Shown here one piece after another: positions 17,732 to 27,032 of a stretch of DNA of 64,000 bases. Location of the stretch: contig PKXQ01000099.1 in the NCBI GenBank assembly GCA_003132405.1, positions 60,584-124,583 on the forward strand. The letters are read 5' to 3'. The notes under the pieces were generated by a model. It saw nothing but the letters and a program-made list of their open reading frames with translations. It was not told where the DNA came from and did not search any database. Within the stretch, counting starts at the first letter, position 1, and each line of letters starts with the position of its first letter. A program made the translations under genes and the position numbers. This DNA comes from Acidobacteriaceae bacterium (GTDB lineage: Bacteria > Acidobacteriota > Terriglobia > Terriglobales > Acidobacteriaceae).

Positions 17732-19024
17732 CTATTTCTCCACTAGCCTGAGATCGTCGATCCAAAGTTTGCCCCGAATTAGGGCGCCGGCAGGCTGGCG
17801 GACAATCTTCAGCAATACTAGATCAGTGTTCGGGCCGGTTTGGAATCGTGCTTGTTGCAGACGCCAGGGATTAGTGCCGAGTAAATCATCGGTGAGAACG
17901 AATGAAGCATTGGTGTAAGCATCCACGATGGCAAATCGCGGACCGCTGGCACTCTCGATGTCTTCGGTCCTGGATTCGGCACTAAACTCGTACTCGGTGA
18001 GTGGTTTTACCACGACGAACTGAAGGATTCCCGCATCGGCTGGATTTTGCCCATCGAAGGCGACGGAGAGCGATCTTGTTCCGTTGTAAAACTCACTGGT
18101 GTCTATGGCTAGAGCCGCGTGGGGGTTCGATTCGTACGACCAGTCGAAGCCGCCGTTCAGCACGTTCTCCTCAAATCCACCGTTTACGACCAGGTTCTCA
18201 CGAGAGGGAAGGTAGGGCTGAAGAGAGCGATTGACGCCGGCCAGTTGTTGCCATGCAGTTTGTGCCGCTGCGACTTCCTGCTTCTCGATGAGAAACCGAA
18301 AGTAGGGAAATGCGAGCTTCGTCGGGAACTCCTGGTTTAATGCGATCAAATGGTTCCAGACGTTTTCCGCGGCGGCTACTTCCTGTTTGGAAATAAGCAA
18401 ACGCAGAAACGACAGGTACAGATCCGCTCTTCGCGGCAGCGCCCGATCAAGAATCTGATTCGCGTCTCCGGTTGCACGCCAGCAGAGCTGGAGGGCAGAG
18501 TCAACTGCCTCCGGATCGTTAGCGAGAACAACGCGAAAACTACTAAGTGCCCTTTCTTGATCACCCTGAATCAAGAAAAAGTTTGCGGCCTCCCAGGCGA
18601 CGTGCGGTGTCGTTGGGTCCGCTTCCACAGCCCGTTCAACACTCCGTTCCTGCTCGCTGGTTCGGCCAGCCATCTGATAGGCGCCCGCTAAATCCAGCCA
18701 GTACCACGCTACATAGGGGTTCAAACGCACCGCAGTCCGATAGTTAGCAATAGCGTCATTGAGATTTTCGCCGGACAGTGCCAGGCTTCGGCCGAGCATT
18801 TCGGGATATTCAGCGTTCGATGGTTCTAGCCGGATGGCTTTGTTGAGATTCGATAAGTCCGGAGTCGCTGCCAGGTGGGAGGCGAGGTATGCAGGCAGAG
18901 CTAAGCGCATATACAGGCCTACGAGAATGCAGCAGGCGGCAGAAAAAGAAAACATCCGTAGCGGGGACCGCAATTCAATCGGCATCTGGTCCATACCGGT
19001 GAGGGTACCTTTTGCGCCGGCCAC
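17732..19024 (-). CDS. TPR protein with C-terminal carbohydrate-binding-like domain
   Basis: An N-terminal hydrophobic segment (~25-45: FSFSAACCILVGLYMRLALP) suggests a membrane anchor. TPR-like helical repeats follow (~60-180: AIRLEPSNAEYPEMLGRSLA, AIANYRTAVRLNP, SVERAVEADP). The last ~165 residues start with LVVNGGFEENVLNGGFDW and look like a jelly-roll carbohydrate-binding domain. The context, between a ligase and a BY-kinase, suggests a role in polymer assembly or secretion; that is inference. The start is uncertain (GTG 19024 or ATG 18994); neither has a strong ribosome site. Confidence 0.8.
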   Translation of the reverse strand: MAGAKGTLTGMDQMPIELRSPLRMFSFSAACCILVGLYMRLALPAYLASHLAATPDLSNLNKAIRLEPSNAEYPEMLGRSLALSGENLNDAIANYRTAVRLNPYVAWYWLDLAGAYQMAGRTSEQERSVERAVEADPTTPHVAWEAANFFLIQGDQERALSSFRVVLANDPEAVDSALQLCWRATGDANQILDRALPRRADLYLSFLRLLISKQEVAAAENVWNHLIALNQEFPTKLAFPYFRFLIEKQEVAAAQTAWQQLAGVNRSLQPYLPSRENLVVNGGFEENVLNGGFDWSYESNPHAALAIDTSEFYNGTRSLSVAFDGQNPADAGILQFVVVKPLTEYEFSAESRTEDIESASGPRFAIVDAYTNASFVLTDDLLGTNPWRLQQARFQTGPNTDLVLLKIVRQPAGALIRGKLWIDDLRLVEK

Positions 19025-19052
19025 ATGGCTGCATCGAAATTACAATACCATG

Positions 19053-21365
19053 TTACGAAACTTTGCCGGCGGTCTTAGTCTCACCTTGGGGCGAGGCCTC
19101 ATCGTAGTAAAGGTGCGCCTCTGGACTGCCATAGGTGTAGTAGTAGCCGTCGCCCGAATGGAGATCAAGCGCGTTTAGGACAATACCCATAACCCTGGCG
19201 TTGACCTGCAGCAGCAGATCACAAGCGCGCCGAAGGGCGGGTTTTGAAGTCTTCCCCGCGCGCGCGACCAGGATGACTCGGTCCGCCTCCGGAGACAAAA
19301 CCACGGCGTCGGTCACAGATAAACATGGTGGAGTGTCGATGATTATGTGGTCAAACTCATTCCGCCAGCGCGTGATGTGATCCTTCATGACGGTCGAGCC
19401 GAGCAACTCGACAGGCTGTGGCGGAATTGGGCCTGCTGGCAAAATCCACAAGTTCGGCACTTGAGTAAACGGAACTACCACGTCTTCGATCTTGTCGACT
19501 CCGCTTATGAGGGTGCTGAGGCCTCCACGAGACCGAAAGCCAAACAGCTTGTCAATGCCGGGCCGACGGAGGTCCGCATCGATAAGCAATACGCGGCTCC
19601 CGCGCTGCGCCAAGACCAGGGCTGAATTCGCACTGATTGTAGTTTTTCCCTCTTGCGGCATGGCGCTAGTGACGAGTATCACTTTGGGTGGGGCACCAAA
19701 CGAGGAGAGAAGAATCGACGTGCGGAGCGCTCGGTATGCCTCCGCTGCTTCTGACCTCGGACGTGCATACGTGACCAGAGCAGGCGATTCAGACTTCTCG
19801 GTCTCGGCCGACATCGTTTTCAGCCGTTTACGCAAGTAGCCGTTACTTGAAAGCTGTAGCGGTATCGTTCCGAGCGCCGGCAGCGTCGAAATCGCGCTAA
19901 GCTCTTCCAAATTCCTAACAGTGCTGTCGAAGCTCTCGAGCACCAGTGCGAGTCCAATCCCGAGGCTAAGACCCAGTAGAATTCCGAGCAGAAGGCTCCG
20001 CTGCACGTTGGGTGATATTGGTTGCGTTGGAGTGCGCGCGATATCGACAACGCGGATATTGCTCGATCGGAGACCTGCACTCACACCCGCTTCCTTTAGC
20101 CGCTGCAGAAGATCTTGGTATAGCTGTCGGTTCGATTCCGCATCGCGCTTTAGCACTGTGTACTCAATCGCGCTCTCGTTGAGTTGGTTAGCCTCTTGCT
20201 TCTGCTGTTCGAATGCGGTCGTTAGCAAATTCTCCCTTTGGACTGCGGCCAGATACTCATCGCGGATCACATCCTGCATTCTCGTTTCTTCGGCTGCGAT
20301 TTCCGCACGCACCTGTTTGAGCTGATTGTTTAGTTCGACAACCTTGGGATATCCGGAACCGAATTGGGTAGTAGCCTGTGCGTATTGGGTGTTGAGGTCA
20401 GCCTCCTTTTCACGCAACTTCTCCTGCATGCTGCTCGTCCCTTCGCGGGACGTTTTAGTGAACGCGGCAGGGTCCCCAGTCACAGCGAGCCTGTAATTGG
20501 ACTCCTTCTGAATGCGATCGGTCTGGGCCACTGTGAGTTCGTTGTTCAGTTCGTTCAGCTTGGCCGTTACTATGTTCTGCTTCTCATCCACCCCGAGAAT
20601 GCTGTGGTCTTTCTGGTACCGGACAAGTTTTTCCTCGGAGGTTTGGACTTTCAACTGTAGATCGGCGAGTTCCGTCGAGAGCCACTCCGACGTTTGGGTG
20701 ACAGACTCGTATTTTGTCTTGAAGTTCTCCTCTATGAATGTTCTTACCAATCCATTGACGATTTCAGTCGCTAGGCGAGGATCTGTATGCGTATAGCTGA
20801 TTTGTACAAGCCGGGAGCTTGGGATTAATTGGACGCTCAGCCCACCGCGAAATGCGCCTAGCAAGCCAGCTGCTTTTGCCGGATCAGGTTGCATGCTCGA
20901 AACGCGAATTGAGTCTTCAGCGGGAGCTTGCGGGCGCGTTGCACCCGTAAAATTTGGGTCTTGGTCAAGGTGCATGGCTTCGATCACCTTCATGGCAAGA
21001 GCATCGCTGCGAAGAATCGCGGCTTGGGTTTCCAAGGTTGCTTCGTATTCGAAGTCAGGAGTACTAGTCTCGGCGTCCTTGAATCCCAAAACATTCGGAT
21101 TTTCTGGAAAGATCGCTACCTTCGATGTGGCTTGGTACAGGCGGGTCGCATTTAGGATTCCAATTACAGAGAGTGTAAAAACAATGGCAAACGTGGCCAG
21201 CGCCGCCCATTTCCGCTTCCTCAGAATTTGCCAGTAGTGAAGGATCGAGTTTGGCGGTTGAGTAAGATATGGGTATATGGTTTGAGGACCCTTAACCTGT
21301 AGCGGGTCGATCGGCGCCAGGGTTTCCACGTCGTCAGAATTGTTGCGTCTTGGCTGCAATTGCAT
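19053..21365 (-). CDS. Wzc-like polysaccharide copolymerase / tyrosine autokinase (BY-kinase)
   Basis: A 770-residue inner-membrane protein that controls polymer length and export. The N-terminal Wzz domain has its first membrane span near residues 50-70; a long periplasmic coiled coil follows (~200-400), then a GNVR-type region and a second span (~450-470). The cytoplasmic kinase has Walker A SAMPQEGKTT (~570), Walker A' LLIDADLRRP and Walker B IIIDTPP. The C-terminus is Tyr-rich (DGYYYTYGS..LYYDE, ~740-755), the autophosphorylation cluster. It is a fused Wzc form rather than a split CapA/CapB. It is first in the minus-strand operon, divergent from the NusG-like gene. Confidence 0.95.
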   Translation of the reverse strand: MQLQPRRNNSDDVETLAPIDPLQVKGPQTIYPYLTQPPNSILHYWQILRKRKWAALATFAIVFTLSVIGILNATRLYQATSKVAIFPENPNVLGFKDAETSTPDFEYEATLETQAAILRSDALAMKVIEAMHLDQDPNFTGATRPQAPAEDSIRVSSMQPDPAKAAGLLGAFRGGLSVQLIPSSRLVQISYTHTDPRLATEIVNGLVRTFIEENFKTKYESVTQTSEWLSTELADLQLKVQTSEEKLVRYQKDHSILGVDEKQNIVTAKLNELNNELTVAQTDRIQKESNYRLAVTGDPAAFTKTSREGTSSMQEKLREKEADLNTQYAQATTQFGSGYPKVVELNNQLKQVRAEIAAEETRMQDVIRDEYLAAVQRENLLTTAFEQQKQEANQLNESAIEYTVLKRDAESNRQLYQDLLQRLKEAGVSAGLRSSNIRVVDIARTPTQPISPNVQRSLLLGILLGLSLGIGLALVLESFDSTVRNLEELSAISTLPALGTIPLQLSSNGYLRKRLKTMSAETEKSESPALVTYARPRSEAAEAYRALRTSILLSSFGAPPKVILVTSAMPQEGKTTISANSALVLAQRGSRVLLIDADLRRPGIDKLFGFRSRGGLSTLISGVDKIEDVVVPFTQVPNLWILPAGPIPPQPVELLGSTVMKDHITRWRNEFDHIIIDTPPCLSVTDAVVLSPEADRVILVARAGKTSKPALRRACDLLLQVNARVMGIVLNALDLHSGDGYYYTYGSPEAHLYYDEASPQGETKTAGKVS

Positions 21366-22086
21366 CAGTCAACCCCAGAAATGCGTACCGTGCTCGTTTT
21401 CAGGATCTCGCGGAATCGATGTTGATGAAGAATGAGCAAATTCTATCATTCCCTCCAAGTTTTCCCGATACCGGTTTTGACACTTTCGGGAGGCTCGTTA
21501 CATCCTTCGCCCACCTAGAAAGTGCCTGCTCCCGTGGTTTCAGGAGTTCCGATAACGTAAGAAAGTTCGCGAATGCACCTGGACGTAGAGTAACCCTAAT
21601 TTTTGGCAGTTGCTCTCGAACATTGTGCTTCCCATCCGATTCAATGAAACCGCCCGCCCTACTCCTTTATCGCAGGTGGCAGACGGCGCAAAATCCCGCA
21701 AGTGGTCATTCTTTGGCCTTTGCAAGGCAAGGCCTAGATTTCCCGGCATGACGTTTGCGACAGGCAAGCGCTACGCCCAGCCTAGCGCTGCGCCCTCATT
21801 TATTCCGGCGAGAATGCCGGTCCGGTTTTCATCGGGGACTCCTTGAGTTGGCACGGGTCACCAAGTTCTCTCTGCCTGCCCGGAACAGGAATCCGAGAAC
21901 GCTCGCGTCCCAAAGCTGGAAGTCCGACGCCCCCGCTGCCTTCTTGAGCCGGGTCCATCCTCTGTTCGTCCCAACTCAGCCGAACCAATCCAACTGAAGT
22001 AGAATGGTTCGACGGGCCAGTTTAGATTGGATGAGACGAGGTGCTGAACTGGCGGTTGGTCTATCGCGTTTTATATTGGAGGTTGT
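21366..22086. promoter_or_regulatory. 720-base divergent control region
   Basis: Separates the minus-strand kinase operon from the plus-strand NusG-like gene and cluster. Open frames here are short and in both orientations, with no recognisable protein. A small hairpin (CCGGC-GAGAAT-GCCGG) is visible near 21802-21817. The region presumably carries both promoters and a leader for the NusG-like gene, but I cannot assign a specific site with confidence. Confidence 0.5.
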
Positions 22087-22698
22087 GTGGAAGGCTTAGA
22101 GACAGCTTGTGTTGCCGATAGTATTGGGCTGGCAGGAGCGGGGCTTCATCTGGGATGCGATCATGATGGTGGTACAGGCCGCTGGTATGCTCTATACGTT
22201 CGATCGCGACATGAAAAGGTTGTCGAGAGCGGCCTGAGAGGCAAAGGGTACGCTGCTTTCTCGCCTTTTTATCGGACGAAGCGCAGGAGAGTCGACCGGA
22301 CCGCTGCAATCGATGTTCCTCTGTTTCCCGGATACGTCTTTTGCCGTTTTGACTCGAACAATCGGCTGCCGATTCTAACGACTCCAGGCATGGTGAGAAT
22401 TGTGGGGCCGGGGAATAGGCCGGAGCCGGTGGATGACCATGAAATCGCTTCCATCCGAACCATTGCACTGTCGGGACGTCCGGTTCAGCCGTGGCCCTTT
22501 TTGAGAACGGGGCAGCGGATCCGGCTGGAGGCCGGTCCACTCATGGGCGCAGAGGGGATTTTTTTGCGGGTCAAGAATGAGTACCATCTGGTTGTTTCCA
22601 TTACTCTGCTTCAGCGCGCGGTTTCGGTCGTCGTCGAAAAGGACGCTGTTGCGCCGTTGTTCATAGGGGAACGCCACGCCAGGTCGTTTGAGAGTTAG
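22087..22698 (+). CDS. Specialised NusG paralogue (RfaH/UpxY-type antiterminator)
   Basis: Predicted transcription elongation factor dedicated to the downstream glycan cluster. Residues ~33-130 are the NGN domain: WYALYVRSRHEKVVESGL, then VPLFPGYVFCRFDSNNR and TPGMVRIVG. Residues ~145-195 are a KOW-type domain (RTGQRIRLEAGPLMGAEG). The 203-residue protein is the first gene ahead of >30 kb of plus-strand polysaccharide genes, the usual place of UpxY and other NusG specialists. The housekeeping nusG, normally beside rplK, is not its context. The start is GTG 22087 after GGAGG. An ops-like element lies 250 bases downstream. Confidence 0.9.
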   Translation: MEGLETACVADSIGLAGAGLHLGCDHDGGTGRWYALYVRSRHEKVVESGLRGKGYAAFSPFYRTKRRRVDRTAAIDVPLFPGYVFCRFDSNNRLPILTTPGMVRIVGPGNRPEPVDDHEIASIRTIALSGRPVQPWPFLRTGQRIRLEAGPLMGAEGIFLRVKNEYHLVVSITLLQRAVSVVVEKDAVAPLFIGERHARSFES

Positions 22699-22881
22699 AA
22701 AATTTATCGATTCCCCGAAACTGCCCGTCAAGAAGTCGTTGTAGGAGTCGATTGCTTCCATACGCTGGTAAATGGGTACACTCTCAAAAGTGTGGCGCTC
22801 AAAAACCTGTATAATTTCGCATAAGGATGTTCCCCCAACAGCAAACACCACCATCTCTCGCGTCGGCAAGATCGTGAAGCA

Positions 22882-22910
22882 TTGACACGCGCGTCAGTGG
22901 GAGATACTGT
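22882..22910 (+). promoter_or_regulatory. Sigma70-like promoter upstream of ops-like site
   Basis: A perfect TTGACA at 22882-22887 is followed after 17 bases by TACTGT (22905-22910), a weak -10. The predicted transcript would start near 22917, about 28 bases before the ops-like element. The -10 match is only three of six, so this is tentative. Confidence 0.4.
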
Positions 22911-22935
22911 TGTACTTCCCAAAAGCGGGGATTGT

Positions 22936-22956
22936 GCGGTAGAGGGCGGTAGCTTG
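22936..22956 (+). promoter_or_regulatory. ops-like (JUMPstart core) element
   Basis: GGCGGTAGCTTG at 22945-22956 matches the E. coli ops core GGCGGTAGCGTG at 11 of 12 positions. A second GCGGTAG copy lies ten bases upstream (22936-22942). In enterobacteria ops in the non-template strand recruits RfaH, a NusG paralogue, to elongating polymerase. Here a NusG paralogue is the gene immediately upstream and a polysaccharide operon follows, so position and partner fit. Function is inferred. Confidence 0.6.
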
Positions 22957-23121
22957 TCTAAATTGATGAATTTCCCACTGGTTTCAAAGCTATTTCGGTG
23001 ACCGTCTGAGCGTTTTGGGGCCGAACTTTCCAAGTGAAAAACTCAGCAACTCGAAAAGAATTTCCTCGCGCTTCCGATCCTGTGCTGTCGTGTTCCCTCT
23101 TTTTTCATCTGTAAACGATCT

Positions 23122-24984
23122 ATGTGCGGCATAAACGGCATAGTTGCATATCATTCGGCTTCGAGTGAGCCGGAAGAAGTTGAGCTTCTCGCTACACGTG
23201 ACGCGATGCGTGCACGCGGCCCAGATGGGTCAGGAGCCTGGTGGAGCCCGGACCGGCATTGCGCCCTCGGGCATCGACGGCTTTCGATCATCGACCTCTC
23301 CGACCGTGCTTCCCAGCCAATGACCAGTGAAGACGGCCGTTTCGTCGTCGTATTCAATGGCGAGATCTACAATTATCCTCAGCTCCGTACCGAACTCGAG
23401 ACAGAGGGCGCCCGCTTTCGCACGACCTCCGACACGGAGGTGCTCTTGCATCTCTACGCGCGTCACGGCGCCGAGATGGTACATAGGCTTCGTGGAATGT
23501 TCGCTTTTGCCATCTGGGACCAAGTGCAGCATTGCCTCTTCCTAGCGCGCGATCCCTACGGCATTAAACCGCTCTACACCGCAAACGACGGCTGGACATT
23601 TCGCTTTGCCTCCCAGGTCAAAGCATTGCTCGCGGGACGACATCTTTCGCGCGACCCTGAACCGGCAGGTGTGGTCGGCTTCCATTTGTTTGGCAGCGTG
23701 CCCGAACCGTTTACGCTATACCGAGATATTCGATCTTTGCCCGCGGGCCATACACAATTTGTTGACGCTGCAGGCCCGCGGGAGCCCAAGCCCTTTTCAA
23801 ACCTTTCCGAACTCTTGGCCAAAGGCGCCGCCAATGCAGTCCCGGTAGCTGAGATTCCTGAACGAGTGCGTGCTGCGGTCCTTGACAGCATCCGAGCCCA
23901 TTTGCTGGCTGATGTAGAGGTGGGTATCTTCCTTTCTGCGGGCGTCGACTCCGGAGCGTTGCTGGGCTGTATGCGCGACGCGGGCCAACGCGGGGTCCGC
24001 GCCATCACGCTCGCTTTCGAAGAGTTTCGTGGCACGTCAGAAGACGAAGCTCCGTTGGCGGCTCGCGTGTGCGATCACTACGGGGCACGTCACATTGTGC
24101 GGCGCCTCAGCCAGCAGGAGTTCGTCGAGGATCTGCCAGCGATCCTTGACGCTATGGACCAACCCTCAATCGACGGCGTGAACACTTGGTTCGTTTCTAA
24201 AGCGGCGAAGGAGGCTGGTCTCAAGGTCGTAATCTCGGGTCTCGGTGGCGATGAACTTTTGGGGGGGTATCCCAGCTTCGCGGACGTACCGCGCTGGCGC
24301 CGTCGGTTCGGCGCACTCGCCGTCGTCCCCGGGTTGGGCCTTTTTGCGCGCACGCTCATCGGTCGTGTCGCGCCAGCTTTCTCGCACGCTCGACCCAAGG
24401 CGCTCGGGCTCCTGGAACATTCGGGTACATGGGCTGGCGCATATCTTCTGCGTCGCGGCTTGTTCCTGCCGAACGAGCTACCGGAGGTGATGGACCCTGA
24501 AATCGCACGCGAGGGTATGCGCAGGCTAAGGCCATTGCGTTGTCTCGGTGCGAGCCTCAAACCTGACCCCGGTTCCGATCTCGCTCGTGTCTGCGTCCTT
24601 GAATCGGTGCACTACATGCGCAATCAACTTCTTCGGGACGCCGATTGGGCGGGGATGGCACACAGCCTTGAGATTCGCGTGCCACTCGTGGACTTCACGC
24701 TGCTTGGCGCGCTCGCATCCTCGATTCCCGCAATCACCAAGGGCGCAGGCAAGGCTGCGCTCGCCGCAGCGCCGATCACGCCATTGCCAAACGAGGTCCT
24801 GACTCGAGCGAAGTCAGGTTTCGCTGTGCCCACCGGCGCGTGGATTAACTCCGTTGTGGGTGATGCTCCGTGGTCGATCGGACATAAGCCCGAGTCCAAG
24901 GGCAATGTTTCTCGCCGATGGTCGCAGGCCGTGCTAAACGGAGGGCCCCTAACCAAGCGCCCGCTAGAAGTCCACGCGTCATGA
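23122..24984 (+). CDS. asnB: Asparagine synthase (glutamine-hydrolysing)-like amidotransferase
   Basis: A 620-residue protein with an N-terminal class II glutaminase domain: catalytic Cys2 (MCGINGI), RGPDGSG, NGEIYNY and SDTEVLL. The C-terminal synthetase domain has PPi-loop SAGVDSG near residue 271-277, with Ala in place of the usual second Gly. Family members in polysaccharide clusters often amidate uronic acids or similar sugars rather than make free Asn; which applies here is inference. It is the first gene after the ops-like leader, and its stop overlaps the next start (ATGA at 24981-24984). Confidence 0.92.
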   Translation: MCGINGIVAYHSASSEPEEVELLATRDAMRARGPDGSGAWWSPDRHCALGHRRLSIIDLSDRASQPMTSEDGRFVVVFNGEIYNYPQLRTELETEGARFRTTSDTEVLLHLYARHGAEMVHRLRGMFAFAIWDQVQHCLFLARDPYGIKPLYTANDGWTFRFASQVKALLAGRHLSRDPEPAGVVGFHLFGSVPEPFTLYRDIRSLPAGHTQFVDAAGPREPKPFSNLSELLAKGAANAVPVAEIPERVRAAVLDSIRAHLLADVEVGIFLSAGVDSGALLGCMRDAGQRGVRAITLAFEEFRGTSEDEAPLAARVCDHYGARHIVRRLSQQEFVEDLPAILDAMDQPSIDGVNTWFVSKAAKEAGLKVVISGLGGDELLGGYPSFADVPRWRRRFGALAVVPGLGLFARTLIGRVAPAFSHARPKALGLLEHSGTWAGAYLLRRGLFLPNELPEVMDPEIAREGMRRLRPLRCLGASLKPDPGSDLARVCVLESVHYMRNQLLRDADWAGMAHSLEIRVPLVDFTLLGALASSIPAITKGAGKAALAAAPITPLPNEVLTRAKSGFAVPTGAWINSVVGDAPWSIGHKPESKGNVSRRWSQAVLNGGPLTKRPLEVHAS

Positions 24985-26060
24985 AACCCTCTCCCGCAAT
25001 GCTTGCGCTTGTGACGGATGCCTATCGGGGACGTGGCGGCATCGCACAATACAACCGCGACTTTTTCGAGGCGCTGTCCGAGGAGGGGCTCCTATCGATT
25101 ACTGTCCTGCCTCGCCAAGCACCCGATTCATCGGGGATGCCCGAAACCATTGAACAATTGCAAGCGCGGCCTGGACGGATTGCCTATTCGGTCGCAGCCC
25201 TGCGAACGGCACTTTTCCGTACAGTCGATGTCGTGTTCTGCGGACATCTCTTCATGGCGCCGTTAGCCGCGCTGATCGCGCGGCTCAAAGGTGCAAAGCT
25301 CATCATTCAGGCGCACGGAATCGAAGCCTGGCCGCGGCCGTCGCGGATTCAGCGCACGGCCACGGAACGCGCCGACCTCGTATTATGTGTCTCGCGCTAT
25401 ACGCGCGCAGCCGTGCTCTCTTGGGCCGCGATAGCACCCGATCGAGTCCTCGTCGTGCCGAACACCGTGCGGGAAGTTTTCACGCCGGCAGACGGCTCGG
25501 CACAACGTGCTGCGTTGGGGGTCGAAGGTAAGCGTGTCCTCTTAACCGTTGGGCGAATGGACTCGCGAGAGTGCTATAAGGGTCACGACCGAGTGATCGC
25601 CGCAATCCCGCATCTTGTCGCGAAGGGACATGACATCTGCTATATGGTCGTCGGCGAAGGGGACGATCGCGCCCGCCTCGAGGCCCTTGCCCGGGATGCT
25701 GGGGTGAGCGGCCGAGTGCGTTTCCTCGGTGCCGTAGGTCTGCAAAGTCTTATCGAGATCTACCGCGCAGCCGACCTGTTCGTAATGCCGTCAACCGGCG
25801 AAGGTTTTGGCGTGACATTCCTGGAGGCGATGGCGAGCGGTACGCCGGCGCTTGGCCTCGGCGTCGCGGGCGCCAGAGACGCGCTCGCTGACGGCCATCT
25901 TGGGACGCTCGTGGCAGAGGACGATCTCCAAGACGCCATCGCTCGTCTCCTCGCTGCGCCAAAGCCCGATTCAAGCACACTGGCAGCCGCTGCGCGTACC
26001 CGATTCGGTCGTGAGACGTTTGCAGCCAGTGTTTACGCGGCGCTAAATCGGTTGATGTGA
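24981..26060 (+). CDS. Glycosyltransferase family 4
   Basis: GT-B glycosyltransferase of 359 residues, expected to transfer a nucleotide-activated sugar at the cytoplasmic membrane face. N-terminal acceptor domain: ALVTDAYRGRGGIAQYNRDF. C-terminal donor domain: LLTVGRMDSRECYKGHDRVI, VVGEGDDRARLE, and the E-x7-E motif in PSTGEGFGVTFLEAMASG. The start ATG overlaps the asnB stop by four bases; a longer frame reaches 24918. Sugar specificity cannot be read from sequence. Confidence 0.92.
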   Translation: MKPSPAMLALVTDAYRGRGGIAQYNRDFFEALSEEGLLSITVLPRQAPDSSGMPETIEQLQARPGRIAYSVAALRTALFRTVDVVFCGHLFMAPLAALIARLKGAKLIIQAHGIEAWPRPSRIQRTATERADLVLCVSRYTRAAVLSWAAIAPDRVLVVPNTVREVFTPADGSAQRAALGVEGKRVLLTVGRMDSRECYKGHDRVIAAIPHLVAKGHDICYMVVGEGDDRARLEALARDAGVSGRVRFLGAVGLQSLIEIYRAADLFVMPSTGEGFGVTFLEAMASGTPALGLGVAGARDALADGHLGTLVAEDDLQDAIARLLAAPKPDSSTLAAAARTRFGRETFAASVYAALNRLM

Positions 26061-26155
26061 GGCCGCTTGCACTCAATGGTTATCCGGAGCAACTATCAAA
26101 ACGAGCCGGTTGTTCCGCGCGAAGTAGCGTCTAGGAGTCTTCAGAGAACGAGCGT

Positions 26156-27031
26156 ATGGCTGGCTTAACGGTCGCGATGACGAAGAAAGATCAGGCTCAC
26201 CGAACGCTCGAGCGTGTCCTCGTGCTGGAGGCTGGCCGCGCGGAGCGCCATTACTGGCGAGATCTTTGGTCATATCGCGAGCTGTTCGCCATTCTTGCCT
26301 GGCGCGATATTGCCATCCGATACAAGCAAACGGTAATCGGAATTGCGTGGGCTGTGGTGCGACCGCTTCTTACTATGCTTATCTTTACGGTCATCTTCGG
26401 TCGCCTGGCCCACTTGCCCAGCGACGGGGCTGTGCCCTATCCCGTCATGGTGTTCGCCGGAATGCTGCCATGGATGTTGTTCTCAACCGTCTTGAGTGAG
26501 GCGTCGAACAGTCTGGTAAGTAATGCGAACTTGATCAGTAAAGTGTATTTCCCGCGCTTGATCGTGCCCTGCGCTTCTAGCGTCGTCGCACTTGTCGAGT
26601 TTGCCATTACCTTCATCTTGCTTGTGTTGATGATGCTTTGGTTCGGTGTTCTGCCTGATTTTCGAATCGTCTTCCTCCCGCTATTCATCGCACTTGCTGT
26701 TTTGGCGAGCCTTGGGCCTGCACTTTACATAACAGCGCTTAATGTGAAGTACCGAGATTTCCGCTTCATCATTCCGTTTATCGTGCAATTCGGAATGTAC
26801 GTGTCTCCCGTGGGCTTTTCGAGTGCGGTGATTCCGGAGAAGTGGCGACTTCTATACCGCCTGAACCCAGTGGTAGGTGTAATCGATGGCTTCCGCTGGT
26901 GCCTGCTTCGAGGCCAGAGCGAGCTTTACATGCCGGGCTTATATTTGAACCTCGTCGTGATCGCCACCTTCCTTTGGTTGGGCGTGTCCTATTTCCGCAA
27001 GACCGAGCGCACCTTCGCTGATCTCATCTGA
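26156..27031 (+). CDS. wzm: Polysaccharide ABC transporter permease
   Basis: A 291-residue ABC-2-type membrane protein with six hydrophobic segments. The amphipathic N-terminal stretch YWRDLWSYRELFAILAWRDI is typical of Wzm/KpsM/TagG, as is KQTVIGIAWAVVRPLLTMLI. With Wzt, one base downstream, it exports undecaprenyl-linked polymer or an O-antigen chain across the inner membrane. An alternative Met lies at codon 8. A decayed copy of part of this sequence is found at 31750-31878. Confidence 0.94.
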   Translation: MAGLTVAMTKKDQAHRTLERVLVLEAGRAERHYWRDLWSYRELFAILAWRDIAIRYKQTVIGIAWAVVRPLLTMLIFTVIFGRLAHLPSDGAVPYPVMVFAGMLPWMLFSTVLSEASNSLVSNANLISKVYFPRLIVPCASSVVALVEFAITFILLVLMMLWFGVLPDFRIVFLPLFIALAVLASLGPALYITALNVKYRDFRFIIPFIVQFGMYVSPVGFSSAVIPEKWRLLYRLNPVVGVIDGFRWCLLRGQSELYMPGLYLNLVVIATFLWLGVSYFRKTERTFADLI

Positions 27032-27032
27032 C

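Larger units (their letters stand above)
22699..23121. promoter_or_regulatory. Leader region between nusG paralogue and asnB
   Basis: A 423-base non-coding stretch. It contains a sigma70-like pair and an ops-like element, annotated separately. There is no convincing gene. It is the probable 5' leader of the long glycan operon. Confidence 0.6.
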
